Positions 1-7,534 of a stretch of 64,000 nt of DNA are shown piece after piece. The number at the start of each line of letters is the position of its first letter. The first letter of the stretch is position 1. The notes below the pieces were generated by a model, which was given only the letters and a program-made list of their open reading frames with translations, did not search any database and had not been told where the DNA came from. Made by a program: the position numbers and the translations under genes. Location of the stretch: the NCBI GenBank assembly GCA_963850205.1, contig CAWKKJ010000015.1, forward strand, positions 496,001-560,000. The letters run 5' to 3'. The DNA is from JACVRW01 sp963850205. Its GTDB lineage: Bacteria; Actinomycetota; Thermoleophilia; Solirubrobacterales; Thermoleophilaceae.

Positions 1-107
1 TTCTCGGCTCCCGGGGAGCCCGGGAAGTTCTCGCGGGTGATCCCGAGAAAGGAGGCGATCAGGGCCCAGGCCGCCAGCGCGATGCCGCAGACGTGGAAGG
101 CGTTCAC
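1..107 (-). CDS. N-terminus of a membrane-anchored protein (partial)
   Basis: The window edge cuts this gene; 35 codons are visible from a GTG at 107 on the minus strand. The residues form one hydrophobic segment (about residues 4-22) followed by a more polar stretch containing RENFPGSPGAE. This suits a protein anchored by one N-terminal helix with its main domain beyond the left edge. It begins 25 bases after the stop of the neighbouring small membrane protein and reads the same way, so the two could be co-transcribed. I do not recognise the family. The start is chosen because it is the only plausible initiation codon just before the hydrophobic run. Confidence 0.5.
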   Translation of the reverse strand, partial: MNAFHVCGIALAAWALIASFLGITRENFPGSPGAE

Positions 108-132
108 GCTGCGAAACCTACCGGGCGCCCGG

Positions 133-408
133 CTAGCGGTGGCCCGACGGCAGGCGCCGGCGGCCGCGCGCCGTGCGCACTCGGGCGGGCGGGCGCGAAT
201 CGGGCCGGTTGTGCGGTCCGCGGCGCGGCGGGCGCGGCGGGTGCCGCCGGGAATGCCAGGGGTCGCGGTCGGAGCCGCCGTCGGCGTCGTCGTCTCCGGA
301 CTCGGGCACCGGAGGCTCCCGGACCGCCCACCAGACGATCCACAGCAGCGCCGCAATCGGGATCTTCATGATCACGGCGAGCCAGAACACGGCCCAGAAC
401 CCGCTCAT
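133..408 (-). CDS. Small hypothetical membrane protein
   Basis: This is a 91-residue protein whose first 32 residues form a strongly hydrophobic helix, followed by an acidic stretch rich in Asp/Glu and a basic, proline/arginine-rich tail. The layout suggests a single-pass membrane protein with a charged soluble tail; I know no function for it. The ATG at 408 is preferred over a TTG at 417 because a TACGAT hexamer on the minus strand (417-422) ends 8 bases before it, matching the leaderless promoter geometry seen elsewhere in the window. The low-complexity tail means that the C-terminal half is supported only by the open frame. Confidence 0.55.
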   Translation of the reverse strand: MSGFWAVFWLAVIMKIPIAALLWIVWWAVREPPVPESGDDDADGGSDRDPWHSRRHPPRPPRRGPHNRPDSRPPARVRTARGRRRLPSGHR

Positions 409-416
409 CGCGCGCA

Positions 417-422
417 ATCGTA
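417..422 (-). promoter_or_regulatory. Candidate -10 hexamer TACGAT, leaderless type
   Basis: TACGAT on the minus strand, 8 bases before the ATG at 408. No Shine-Dalgarno sequence lies between it and the start. Confidence 0.4.
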
Positions 423-471
423 CCCGGTCGGGCCCTCGCAGAAGCGCGCTTGGCGCGCGCCCACCCGGGAA

Positions 472-511
472 GGCGGGTTTGTGAGGGCGAGTCTCGTCCC
501 TGAGACCCGCC
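472..511 (-). terminator. Hairpin downstream of the PfkB kinase
   Basis: GGCGGGT (472-478) pairs with ACCCGCC (505-511), with a further partial AGGG/CCCT pairing inside. It lies between the stop of the kinase at 586 and the start at 408, both on the minus strand. There is no U-tract, so termination is only a suggestion. Confidence 0.3.
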
Positions 512-585
512 CCCGAGGCGAACTCCGCGTCTTGCGCTCTCCCACCGAGAAGCTCCTCGCGAGGTTTACCCGCGGACGGGAGAAG

Positions 586-1524
586 CTAGTCCCGGGTGAG
601 GGTGCCGGAATCGGCGGATTCGATCGAGGTCATGGCCCGGAAGGCCTCGTAGCGCTCCTCGATCTCGTCGCGGGTCAGGTGCTCGGCCCGCTCGCAGCCG
701 AACTCCTCGACCCAGAAGGAGGCCACGGCCGAGCCGTAGGTCAGCGCCCGCCTCAGGGTCACCTCGTCGGCGGCGCCGCCCTGGGAGTCGAGGTAGCCCA
801 GAAGCCCTCCGGCGAACGCGTCCCCGGCCCCGGTGGGATCGAGCACGCTCTCCAGCGGGTAGGCGGGCAGCGAGAAGAAGCCCTCGCCGGTGAACAGCGA
901 CGCGCCGTACTCACCCTGCTTGACCACCACCACGCGGGGACCCAGGTCCATCACCTCCCGGGCTCCCCTGAGCAGCGTGGGCTGCTCGGTGAGCATGCGC
1001 ACCTCGTCGTCGTTCAGCAGCACGATGTCGACCGTGCCGATGGTGCGCACCAGCGAATCGCGCGTGTTCTCGATCCACAGGTTCATCGAGTCCAGGGCGG
1101 CGAGCTTGGCCTGCGGGCACTGCTCGCGCACCTCGCGCTGAAGGTCGGGCTGGATGTTGGCCAGGAACAGCAGGTCGGCGCTCTTCGAGGCCTCGGACAG
1201 CTTGGGCTGGAAGTCGCCGAACACGTTGAGCTGGGTGTCCAGCGTGCGGCGCACGTTCAGGTTCCACTCGTACTCGCCCGCCCAGAAGAACGTCCGCCCG
1301 CCGGGCACCTGCTCGATGTCGGAGGTGTCGACCCCGTGGCGGTGCAGGACGGCGTACTCGGTGTCGCCGAAGTCGTCGCCCACCGGCCCCACCACCCGCA
1401 CGTCGGTGAAGTAGCTGGCCGCGAGCGAGAAGTGCACGGCGGAGCCTCCGAGCGCGCGCTCGCGCTCGCCGAAGGGCGTCTTGATCGAGTCAAAGGCGAT
1501 GGATCCGACCACGGTCACGGACAT
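586..1524 (-). CDS. PfkB-family carbohydrate/nucleoside kinase
   Basis: This 312-residue ribokinase-fold kinase phosphorylates a sugar or nucleoside with ATP in the cytoplasm; its substrate cannot be read from the sequence. The N-terminus opens with the beta strand SVTVVGSIAFD, then GGSAVHFS near residue 26 (the substrate-side glycine motif). The signature DPTGAGDAFAGG lies at 229-240, with the catalytic Asp at 235. The length is normal for the family. The start at 1524 (ATG) gives the usual N-terminus; a longer frame to 1683 would run into the divergent reductase. The 28-bp gap to that gene holds a symmetric promoter core at 1535-1544. Adenosine or fructose kinase activity are both possible. 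Confidence 0.85.
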   Translation of the reverse strand: MSVTVVGSIAFDSIKTPFGERERALGGSAVHFSLAASYFTDVRVVGPVGDDFGDTEYAVLHRHGVDTSDIEQVPGGRTFFWAGEYEWNLNVRRTLDTQLNVFGDFQPKLSEASKSADLLFLANIQPDLQREVREQCPQAKLAALDSMNLWIENTRDSLVRTIGTVDIVLLNDDEVRMLTEQPTLLRGAREVMDLGPRVVVVKQGEYGASLFTGEGFFSLPAYPLESVLDPTGAGDAFAGGLLGYLDSQGGAADEVTLRRALTYGSAVASFWVEEFGCERAEHLTRDEIEERYEAFRAMTSIESADSGTLTRD

Positions 1525-1534
1525 GCGGCCCGAC

Positions 1535-1544
1535 AGCGTAGCCT
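1535..1544. promoter_or_regulatory. Symmetric divergent promoter core AGCGTAGCCT
   Basis: TAGCCT (1539-1544) ends 8 bases before the GTG at 1553. On the other strand TACGCT (1535-1540) ends 10 bases before the ATG at 1524. The two hexamers share the central TA, so one site could drive both genes. Confidence 0.45.
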
Positions 1545-1552
1545 TCGCCGCC

Positions 1553-2503
1553 GTGCGTGCGGTCCAGATCGAGGAGTTCGGCGGACCGGAGGTGCTCGAG
1601 CTGGTGGACGCGCCCCGGCCGGAGCCCGGCGACGGCGAGGTGCTGATCGAGGTGTCACGGGCCGGCCTGAACTTCGCCGACACCCACCAGCGCGAGAACT
1701 CGTACCTGGCCCGCTACGAGGTCCCGCTGATCCTCGGCGGCGAGGTCGCCGGCCGCACCCAGGACGGTCGCCGGGTGATCGCTCTGCTGCCGAGCGGGGG
1801 TTACGCCGAATACGCCGTGGCGCCGCGGGAGTCGGTGTTCGAGATCCCCGACGGCCTCGACGAGGGCGCTGCCCTCGCCCTGCTGATCCAGGGGCTCACC
1901 GCCTGGCACCTCCACCGGACCTGCGCGAAGCTGGCCGCCGGCGAGTCGGTGGTCGTGGTCTCGGGCGCGGGCGGCGTGGGCAGCCTGGCCGTGCAGCTGG
2001 CCAAGCCCTTCGGCGCCGGCCGGGTGATCGCCACGGCCAGCAGCGAGGAGAAGCGCGCGCTCTGTCTCGAGCTCGGCGCCGACGCCGCCGTCGATCCAGC
2101 CGAGGAGGACCTCACCGCCGCGCTGGTGGAGGCCAACGAGGGCCGCAGGGTCGACGTCGCGCTGGAGATGGCAGGGGGGCGCACCTTCGACGCCTGCGCC
2201 GAGGCGCTCGCGCCCTTCGGTCGAATCGTGGCCTACGGGATCGCCGGCCGGGAGCAGAACACGCTCGAGACGGGCCGCCTGATGCGCAAGAGCCGCACCG
2301 TGGTGGGCTTCTGGCTGATGCATTGCCTCGGCCGCCGGGACATGATGGAGGAGCCGCTGGCCGACCTCTTCGAGCGGGCGGCCCGAGGTGAGCTGCGTCC
2401 CCAGGTGGGCGAGACCTACCCGCTCTCCGAGGTCCGCCGGGCCCACGAGGACCTGCAGGGGCGGCGGACGAGCGGGAAGCTGCTGCTGGACCCGCGGGGC
2501 TGA
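1553..2503 (+). CDS. NADPH:quinone oxidoreductase, zinc-independent MDR family
   Basis: A 316-residue medium-chain dehydrogenase/reductase of the quinone oxidoreductase group, which reduces quinones or other activated carbonyls with NAD(P)H in the cytoplasm. The N-terminal GroES-like domain starts MRAVQIEEFGGPEVL, as is typical. The Rossmann domain carries GAGGVG at 138-143, within SGAGGVGSLAVQLA. No cysteine cluster for catalytic or structural zinc is seen, which fits the QOR branch. The GTG at 1553 is chosen over the in-frame ATG at 1523 because it restores the family N-terminus and does not overlap the divergent kinase. A TAGCCT hexamer ends 8 bases upstream and there is no Shine-Dalgarno sequence. 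Confidence 0.88.
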   Translation: MRAVQIEEFGGPEVLELVDAPRPEPGDGEVLIEVSRAGLNFADTHQRENSYLARYEVPLILGGEVAGRTQDGRRVIALLPSGGYAEYAVAPRESVFEIPDGLDEGAALALLIQGLTAWHLHRTCAKLAAGESVVVVSGAGGVGSLAVQLAKPFGAGRVIATASSEEKRALCLELGADAAVDPAEEDLTAALVEANEGRRVDVALEMAGGRTFDACAEALAPFGRIVAYGIAGREQNTLETGRLMRKSRTVVGFWLMHCLGRRDMMEEPLADLFERAARGELRPQVGETYPLSEVRRAHEDLQGRRTSGKLLLDPRG

Positions 2504-2576
2504 GGTGCTGCTGCGGCTCGGCGCCGTGGCGCTCCGCTCGGGCGTGGAGGTTGCCCTCGCGTGGCCTGATTGCGCG

Positions 2577-2622
2577 GTGCGACGATTTCGCCCCGTCAGT
2601 CGAGGGGAAATCGTCGAGCCCC
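2577..2622 (+). repeat. Palindromic repeat copy 1, at the DUF559 stop codon
   Basis: GACGATTT at 2581 pairs perfectly with AAATCGTC near 2607-2614, and CCCC pairs with GGGG inside. This gives about 12 stem pairs with a 2-base bulge and a 9-base loop. The copy ends 3 bases before the stop triplet of the DUF559 gene. It has the same orientation as the three copies at 3506-3716. Confidence 0.8.
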
Positions 2623-2624
2623 TG

Positions 2625-3527
2625 TTAGGCCGGGGGCGGGGCCGCCAGCAGCTGCCTCATCCGATCCCCGAGCGTGGCTGAATCCCGCTCGAGCTGCCGC
2701 CAGGTGATCCGCATCACTCGCCAGCCGGCTGCCATGAGCTTCCCATCGCGCCATCGGTCGTGCTCGAACGCGGTGCGAACGCCGTGGGCTTGCCAGCCGT
2801 CGGTCTCCACGATGAGCTGCGCCTCGGGCCAGGCGAAGTCGACCAGCTGGCCTTCCACCAGCACGTTGACCGCGGGTGCCGGGAGCTCGAGCCGCCTGCA
2901 GAGGGCGAGCATCCCTTCCTCGTGCGGCGAGCGTGTGCGCGTGCTCCCCGGTTTGTGGTCGGCGATCACGCTCGACAGCAGGCCGCTGCCGCGGCGGCCG
3001 GGAATCGGGCACAGGCCGGCGATGTTGTGGCCGCGGTAGGCGGCCTCGTCGAAGAGCCGTTCCAACTCTCGCCTCTCTGATACATCGGCCATGTCGATCA
3101 GGGCCCGTCGGGGCGTCGTGACGGGGATACCGTTCTTGTCCGTCACGTCGTCCGCTCCAAGCGGGCTCCGGTGAACGACCACCAGCCCACGCCGAGCCCG
3201 GCCGCCGGGGGTCGGCACCGTGACGTGGATCCTGGCGCCGCGCGGATCCACCCACTCCCAGACCACCGCTGCGCTTTGATGGCTCAGCGCCGCGCCCGCG
3301 CCGCACGCGAGTACGGCCGCCATGAACCTGCCTTCTCTGGTGAGCCCGGCATGTACGACGGCGTAGACGCCTCGGTGAATCCGGACGAGGAACCCTTTCC
3401 TCACCCGCCGGTCGATAGCCCCTTCGCTCAGGCCGATCTTCCGCAGCTGAGCCCGGCTGACCACGTTGTGCTGCCGGGCGACCAGGGTGCCGATGAGCCG
3501 CTCGGGCGTGACGAGTTCGCCTCGCAT
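2625..3527 (-). CDS. DUF559 nuclease-like protein with N-terminal winged-helix (AbiEi-type) domain
   Basis: A protein of about 300 residues with two parts. Residues 1-60 resemble the AbiEi-type antitoxin/regulator N-terminal helix-turn-helix, with RAQLRKIGLSEGAIDRRVRKG and then RIHRGVYAV. The C-terminus is a DUF559 domain of the Vsr/PD-(D/E)xK type: VDFAWPE (Asp 230), LIVETDG (Glu 241, Asp 243), a His at 248 and GWRVMRITW. This suggests a DNA-binding, possibly endonucleolytic protein; activity is unproven. The ATG at 3527 is used; an in-frame GTG at 3548 would add seven residues. Repeat copies touch both ends: one spans the start region (3506-3551), another stops 3 bases short of the stop codon. 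The start codon lies in the loop of a GCCTCG/CGAGGC hairpin. Confidence 0.85.
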   Translation of the reverse strand: MRGELVTPERLIGTLVARQHNVVSRAQLRKIGLSEGAIDRRVRKGFLVRIHRGVYAVVHAGLTREGRFMAAVLACGAGAALSHQSAAVVWEWVDPRGARIHVTVPTPGGRARRGLVVVHRSPLGADDVTDKNGIPVTTPRRALIDMADVSERRELERLFDEAAYRGHNIAGLCPIPGRRGSGLLSSVIADHKPGSTRTRSPHEEGMLALCRRLELPAPAVNVLVEGQLVDFAWPEAQLIVETDGWQAHGVRTAFEHDRWRDGKLMAAGWRVMRITWRQLERDSATLGDRMRQLLAAPPPA

Positions 3528-3551
3528 TGCCGAGGCAAGTCGCCACACCGC
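3506..3551 (+). repeat. Diverged palindromic repeat copy overlapping the DUF559 start
   Basis: This copy keeps GACGAGTT (from 3510), GCCGAGG and the TCG..CAxACC ending at the same spacing as the well-preserved copies, but with a diverged interior. It contains both candidate start codons of the DUF559 gene on the opposite strand. The residues RGELVTP encoded here match the RGELVKP that the other copies would encode in this frame. Confidence 0.6.
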
Positions 3552-3584
3552 GCAATTCGCCCCCGTCAGGGCCCGCTGGGCGGG

Positions 3585-3632
3585 GGTGCGACGAGTTATC
3601 CCCCGTCAGCCGAGGGGAAATCGTCAAACCCC
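3585..3632 (+). repeat. Palindromic repeat copy 2
   Basis: GACGAGTT at 3590 faces AAATCGTC, with CCCC/GGGG inside, so the outer stem has one mismatch. The stretch GTCAGCCGAGG is identical to copy 3. It lies in the 223-bp gap between the DUF559 gene and the KdpD-like gene, which otherwise contains only repeat sequence and spacer. Confidence 0.8.
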
Positions 3633-3668
3633 CCGGTTCACAGCGTGGGCCGGCGCGTGTCTCGGCGG

Positions 3669-3716
3669 GGTACGACGAGTTATCCCCCGTCAGCCGAGGA
3701 GAACTCGTCAAGCCCC
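3669..3716 (+). repeat. Palindromic repeat copy 3
   Basis: GACGAGTT at 3674 pairs perfectly with AACTCGTC. Copy 1 has T in the left arm and A in the right where this copy has G and C, a compensatory pair change. It lies 84 bases from copy 2, and the spacer contains GGGCCGGCG, matching the spacer of the 27.8-kb cluster in inverse orientation. Confidence 0.8.
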
Positions 3717-3750
3717 ACGGAGCAGGTGCCCGCCCGGCGGGCGGAGGCCC

Positions 3751-4866
3751 TCAGGATCCCCGCGCGTCCGCCACGATCCGCAGGTCCACGCCGGGTAGCC
3801 GCCGCATCAGCTGCTCGGGCAGCGATTCATCCACCCTGCGCAGGCCGCGGCGTTCCCGGGGCCGGCCCATCAGCAGGTAGGTGGTGCCCCGCTCACTCGC
3901 GATCCGCGCTGCGGTGGCCGCGACGTTCTCGCCCTCCTCGACGATCAGCTGCGAGCCGAGGATCGAGGCCAGGCGGCGCAGCGCCTCGAGCTGTTCGCGC
4001 TCGCTGCCGCGCGGGTGGCGCCCCGGCGGGGCCACGTAGAGCAGATCGAGCTCGGCCGACAGCCGCTGGGCCGACCGCCAGGCACGGCGCACCACCCGCT
4101 GCGCCGTCTCGCCCGGGCGCACCAGGACCAACACGCGCTCGGCCACCGGCTGGGGGGCCTCGCCGAACAGGGCCTCTTCGCGTGTGCCGAGTTGCTCGGC
4201 GGGGGAGATCAGGCGCTTGGCCTCGACCTCCTCGGCCACCTGGCGCAGCGCCACCTCGCGCAGGGCGGCCAGGTTCTCCACTCCGAAGAAGCTGTCCAGT
4301 GCGGCGGGCACCCGCTCCGCCGGATAGACGCGGCCCTCACGCAGGCGCTGCACCAGCGCCTCGGGCGTGAGGTCCACGAGCACTACCTCGTCGGCCGAGG
4401 CCAGCACGCGGTCCGGGAACGTCTCGCGCACCCGCACGCCGGTGAGCTCCAGCACCTGGTCGTTGAGGCTCTCCAGGTGCTGCACGTTCACGGTGGAGAA
4501 CACGTCGATGCCGGCGTCGAGCACGTCGTTGATGTCGTCGTAGCGCTTGGAGTGCTCGAGGCCCGGCGCGTTGGTGTGGGCCAGCTCGTCGATGAGGCAC
4601 AGCTCGGGCGCGCGGCGGAAGATGGCCGGCAGGTCCATCTCCTCCATCTCGCGGCCGCGGTACTCCACCCGGCGGCGCGGGAGCCGCTCGAGGCCCTCGG
4701 CCTGGGCCTCGGTCTCCGGGCGGTCATGGGGCTCGAGGTAGCCGATGACCACGTCGCGCCCGTCGGCCCGGGCGGCCCGGCCCTCCTGCAGCATCCGGAA
4801 TGTCTTGCCCACCCCGGCCGCCATCCCGAGGAAGATCTTGTAGCGCCCGCGTCCGCTCCCCTCCAT
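3751..4866 (-). CDS. kdpD: Stand-alone KdpD sensor domain with universal-stress domain
   Basis: A 371-residue protein equal to the cytoplasmic N-terminal part of KdpD, with no transmembrane or kinase region. Residues 8-215 are the KdpD sensor domain: Walker A GMAAGVGKT at 14-22, LCLIDELAHTNAPG (Walker B-like), and STVNVQHLESLND. A universal-stress-protein fold follows (VAERVLVLVRPGE onward, ending LLMGRPRE). In a classical KdpD these precede four membrane helices and the kinase. Here the membrane/kinase part is a separate gene at 10689-12059, at the other end of the block. The gene follows kdpB after 24 bases, so it probably ends the transporter operon. It may signal potassium or ATP status to the separate kinase; this is inference. 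Confidence 0.88.
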   Translation of the reverse strand: MEGSGRGRYKIFLGMAAGVGKTFRMLQEGRAARADGRDVVIGYLEPHDRPETEAQAEGLERLPRRRVEYRGREMEEMDLPAIFRRAPELCLIDELAHTNAPGLEHSKRYDDINDVLDAGIDVFSTVNVQHLESLNDQVLELTGVRVRETFPDRVLASADEVVLVDLTPEALVQRLREGRVYPAERVPAALDSFFGVENLAALREVALRQVAEEVEAKRLISPAEQLGTREEALFGEAPQPVAERVLVLVRPGETAQRVVRRAWRSAQRLSAELDLLYVAPPGRHPRGSEREQLEALRRLASILGSQLIVEEGENVAATAARIASERGTTYLLMGRPRERRGLRRVDESLPEQLMRRLPGVDLRIVADARGS

Positions 4867-4890
4867 GTGGGGCCGGATTCTCCCGCCTGG

Positions 4891-6948
4891 TCAGGCGCCG
4901 AGCAGGTTGTGCACGACGAGGTCGACCAGCTTGATGCCGACGAAGGGCGCGATCAGACCGCCGAAGCCGTAGATCAGCAGGTTGCGGCGCAGCAGCGCCG
5001 TGGCGCCCACCGGCCGGTAGCGGACCCCGCGCAGAGCCAGCGGCACGAGCAGCGGGATGATCAGGGCGTTGAAGACGATCGCCGAGATGATCGCCGACTC
5101 GGGGCTGCCCAGGGCCATCACGTTGAGCGTGTCGAGCGGCCCGGTGGCCTCACCGGCCGCCGCGTAGGTGGCCACGAAGATCGCCGGCAGGATCGCGAAG
5201 TACTTGGCCACGTCGTTGGCCACCGAGAAGGTCGTCAGGGCTCCGCGCGTGATGAGGAGCTGCTTGCCGATCTCCACCACCTCGATCAGCTTGGTCGGAT
5301 TGGAGTCGAGGTCGACCATGTTCCCGGCCTCGCGCGCCGCCTGGGTGCCGGTGTTCATGGCCACGCCCACGTCGGCCTGGGCCAGCGCCGGCGCGTCGTT
5401 GGTGCCGTCGCCGGTCATGGCCACCAGCCGACCCTCGCGCTGCTCGTCGCGGATCAGCTCCATCTTGCGCTCCGGGGTGGCCTCGGCGAGGAAGTCGTCG
5501 ACCCCCGACTCGTCGGCGATCTTGGCCGCGGTCAGCGGGTTGTCGCCGGTCACCATCACCGTGCGGATGCCCATGGCGCGCAGCTGGTCGAAGCGGTGGC
5601 GCATCCCCTCCTTGACCACGTCCTTGAGGTAGATCACGCCGAGCACCTGGCTGTCGCGGGCGACCGCCAGGGGCGTGCCGCCCTCGCGGGCGATGCGGTC
5701 GGCCGTGGCCTGGAGCTCGGGCGGCGCCTGGCCGCCGTCGCTCTCGACCCAGTCGATGATCGCGTCGGCGGCGCCCTTGCGCAGCCGGGTGCCGTTTCGG
5801 TCCACCCCGCTCATGCGCGTCTCCGCCGAGAAGGGCACGAAGTGCGCGGTCGGGTCGAAGCTCTGCTCGCGCAGCCCGTACTGCTTGGCCAGCACGACGA
5901 TCGAGCGTCCCTCGGGCGTCTCGTCGGCCAGCGAGGCGATCTGCGCGGCCTCCGCCATGGCGCCCTCGGGCACGCCCGGCATCGGGAGGAACTCGGTGGC
6001 CTGGCGGTTGCCCAGGGTGATCGTGCCGGTCTTGTCGAGCAGCAGGACGTCCACGTCGCCGGAGGCCTCCACCGACCGGCCCGACAGGGCCAGCACGTTG
6101 CGGCGCACCAGCCGGTCCATGCCGGCGATCCCGATGGCCGAGAGCAGCGCGCCGATGGTCGTGGGGATCAGCGACACCAGCAGGGCGATCAGCGTGACGA
6201 TCGAGACGTCGGTGCCCGCAAACTCGGCGAAGGGCCGGAGAGCGACGATGACCACCAGAAAGATCAGCGTGAGCCCGGCAAGCAGAATGCCCAGCGCGAT
6301 CTCGTTGGGCGTCTTGCGCCGCTCGGCCCCCTCGACCAGGGAGATCATTCGGTCCAGGAAGCTCTCGCCCGGCTCCTGGGTGATCTCGACCACGATGCGG
6401 TCGGAGAGCACCCGCGTTCCGCCGGTCACGGCGCTGCGGTCCCCGCCGGACTCGCGGATCACCGGGGCGGATTCGCCGGTCACGGCCGACTCGTCCACCG
6501 AGGCGATGCCCTCGATCACGGTGCCGTCGCCGGGGACGAGCTCGCCGGCCTCGACCACCACCACGTCCCCGCGGGCAAGCTGCGAGGCGGCCTTCTCGCC
6601 GCCGTCGCGCAGGCGGGCCACGGTGTCGCTGCGCATGGCCCGCAGCGCCGCCGCCTGAGCCTTGCCCCGGCCCTCGGCCAGCGCCTCGGCCAGGTTGGCG
6701 AAGACCACCGTCAGCCAGAGCCAGACGGCCACGGTGAAGGCAAACCAGGCCGGCTCGTCCCCGCCTCCCAGCGGTTCGCCGCCCAACATCTGGATCAGCC
6801 AGCCGGCCGTGGTGATCAGCGCGCCGATCTCCACCACGAGCATGACCGGGTTGCGCACCTGCACGCGCGGATCGAGCTTGACCAGGCTGTCCACGAGAGC
6901 CCGGCGCAGGCCGGCGCCGCGGAACAGGCTCTGAGCCTGGTCGGTCAT
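4891..6948 (-). CDS. kdpB: Potassium-transporting ATPase subunit B
   Basis: The 685-residue P-type ATPase catalytic subunit of the KdpFABC complex in the inner membrane. It hydrolyses ATP to drive high-affinity K+ uptake through KdpA. Visible motifs are TGES at 157-160 (actuator), DKTGT at 305-309 with the phosphorylated Asp at 305, MVTGDNPLTA, and TGDGTNDAPAL (hinge). The IPTTIGALLSAIG membrane segment is also characteristic. The length is normal. The ATG at 6948 overlaps the kdpC stop by 4 bases, indicating translational coupling. The kdpA-kdpC-kdpB order differs from the kdpA-B-C order of Escherichia coli. Confidence 0.97.
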   Translation of the reverse strand: MTDQAQSLFRGAGLRRALVDSLVKLDPRVQVRNPVMLVVEIGALITTAGWLIQMLGGEPLGGGDEPAWFAFTVAVWLWLTVVFANLAEALAEGRGKAQAAALRAMRSDTVARLRDGGEKAASQLARGDVVVVEAGELVPGDGTVIEGIASVDESAVTGESAPVIRESGGDRSAVTGGTRVLSDRIVVEITQEPGESFLDRMISLVEGAERRKTPNEIALGILLAGLTLIFLVVIVALRPFAEFAGTDVSIVTLIALLVSLIPTTIGALLSAIGIAGMDRLVRRNVLALSGRSVEASGDVDVLLLDKTGTITLGNRQATEFLPMPGVPEGAMAEAAQIASLADETPEGRSIVVLAKQYGLREQSFDPTAHFVPFSAETRMSGVDRNGTRLRKGAADAIIDWVESDGGQAPPELQATADRIAREGGTPLAVARDSQVLGVIYLKDVVKEGMRHRFDQLRAMGIRTVMVTGDNPLTAAKIADESGVDDFLAEATPERKMELIRDEQREGRLVAMTGDGTNDAPALAQADVGVAMNTGTQAAREAGNMVDLDSNPTKLIEVVEIGKQLLITRGALTTFSVANDVAKYFAILPAIFVATYAAAGEATGPLDTLNVMALGSPESAIISAIVFNALIIPLLVPLALRGVRYRPVGATALLRRNLLIYGFGGLIAPFVGIKLVDLVVHNLLGA

Positions 6949-7532
6949 GCCGAAGCCTCTCGGTCCAGCGCCAGGTTCAGCTCGAGCACGTTCACTCCGG
7001 GCTCGCCCAGAACGCCCAGCGAGCGGCCGTCGGTGTTCTCGTCGATCAACTTCCGCACCCGGCCGAGCGAGAGACCGCGCGTCTCGGCCACCCGCCGGGC
7101 CTGGAGGCTGGCGTTGGCCTGGGAGATGTGCGGGTCCACCCCCGAGGCGGCGGTCTGCACCGCGTCGGGCGGCACGTCGCCCGCCGCGAGGCCCGGGTTG
7201 AACGGCCGTTCTCGCTCCAGGTATCCGGCCAGGTTCTCGGCGAAGAGGTCGCTCAGCTCCCGGTTGTTCGGTCCGAGGTTGTTGAAGAAGGTGACGTTCC
7301 CGCTGTACTCGGTCGCCGAGGGCCGCGACTGGAAGTAGCGCGGGCGCCCCCGGAAGTCCTGGCCGATGAGGCGCGAGCCCACCACCTCGCCGTCCACCTC
7401 CACCCGGCTGCCATCGGCCTTGCCCGGCCACAGCACCTGGGCCACGCCCGTGGTCAGCAGCGGATAGGCGAACCCAAGCATCAGGGTGAAGACGACGATG
7501 GCGAGAAGGGATGCGGTGATGTCGCGTCGCAT
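6945..7532 (-). CDS. kdpC: Potassium-transporting ATPase subunit C
   Basis: A 195-residue KdpC subunit: one N-terminal membrane helix (LLAIVVFTLMLGFAYPLLTT) and a soluble periplasmic domain. Family motifs include GSRLIGQDF, YFQSRPSAT, NNLGPNN, the SGVDPHIS segment and a C-terminal NVLELNLAL. It assembles with KdpA and KdpB and stabilises the complex. The start at 7532 lies 2 bases after the kdpA stop. Its stop overlaps the kdpB start by 4 bases, so the three genes are translated as a coupled set. Confidence 0.96.
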   Translation of the reverse strand: MRRDITASLLAIVVFTLMLGFAYPLLTTGVAQVLWPGKADGSRVEVDGEVVGSRLIGQDFRGRPRYFQSRPSATEYSGNVTFFNNLGPNNRELSDLFAENLAGYLERERPFNPGLAAGDVPPDAVQTAASGVDPHISQANASLQARRVAETRGLSLGRVRKLIDENTDGRSLGVLGEPGVNVLELNLALDREASA

Positions 7533-7534
7533 GA

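Noticed and set aside
37..2391. A 784-codon open frame on the plus strand
   Set aside because: It is antisense to the PfkB kinase and out of frame with the quinone reductase; its composition (Arg/Gly/Ala-rich, no motif) is that of a GC-rich shadow frame.
2577..3716. Classical REP element with RAYT transposase
   Set aside because: The enclosed protein has no HUH/Y1 transposase motif; it is a DUF559 protein, so only a functional parallel is proposed.
4015..7338. A 1107-codon plus-strand frame
   Set aside because: It is entirely antisense to kdpD, kdpB and kdpC, which have all their motifs; His/Gln/Arg/Gly-rich with no domain.
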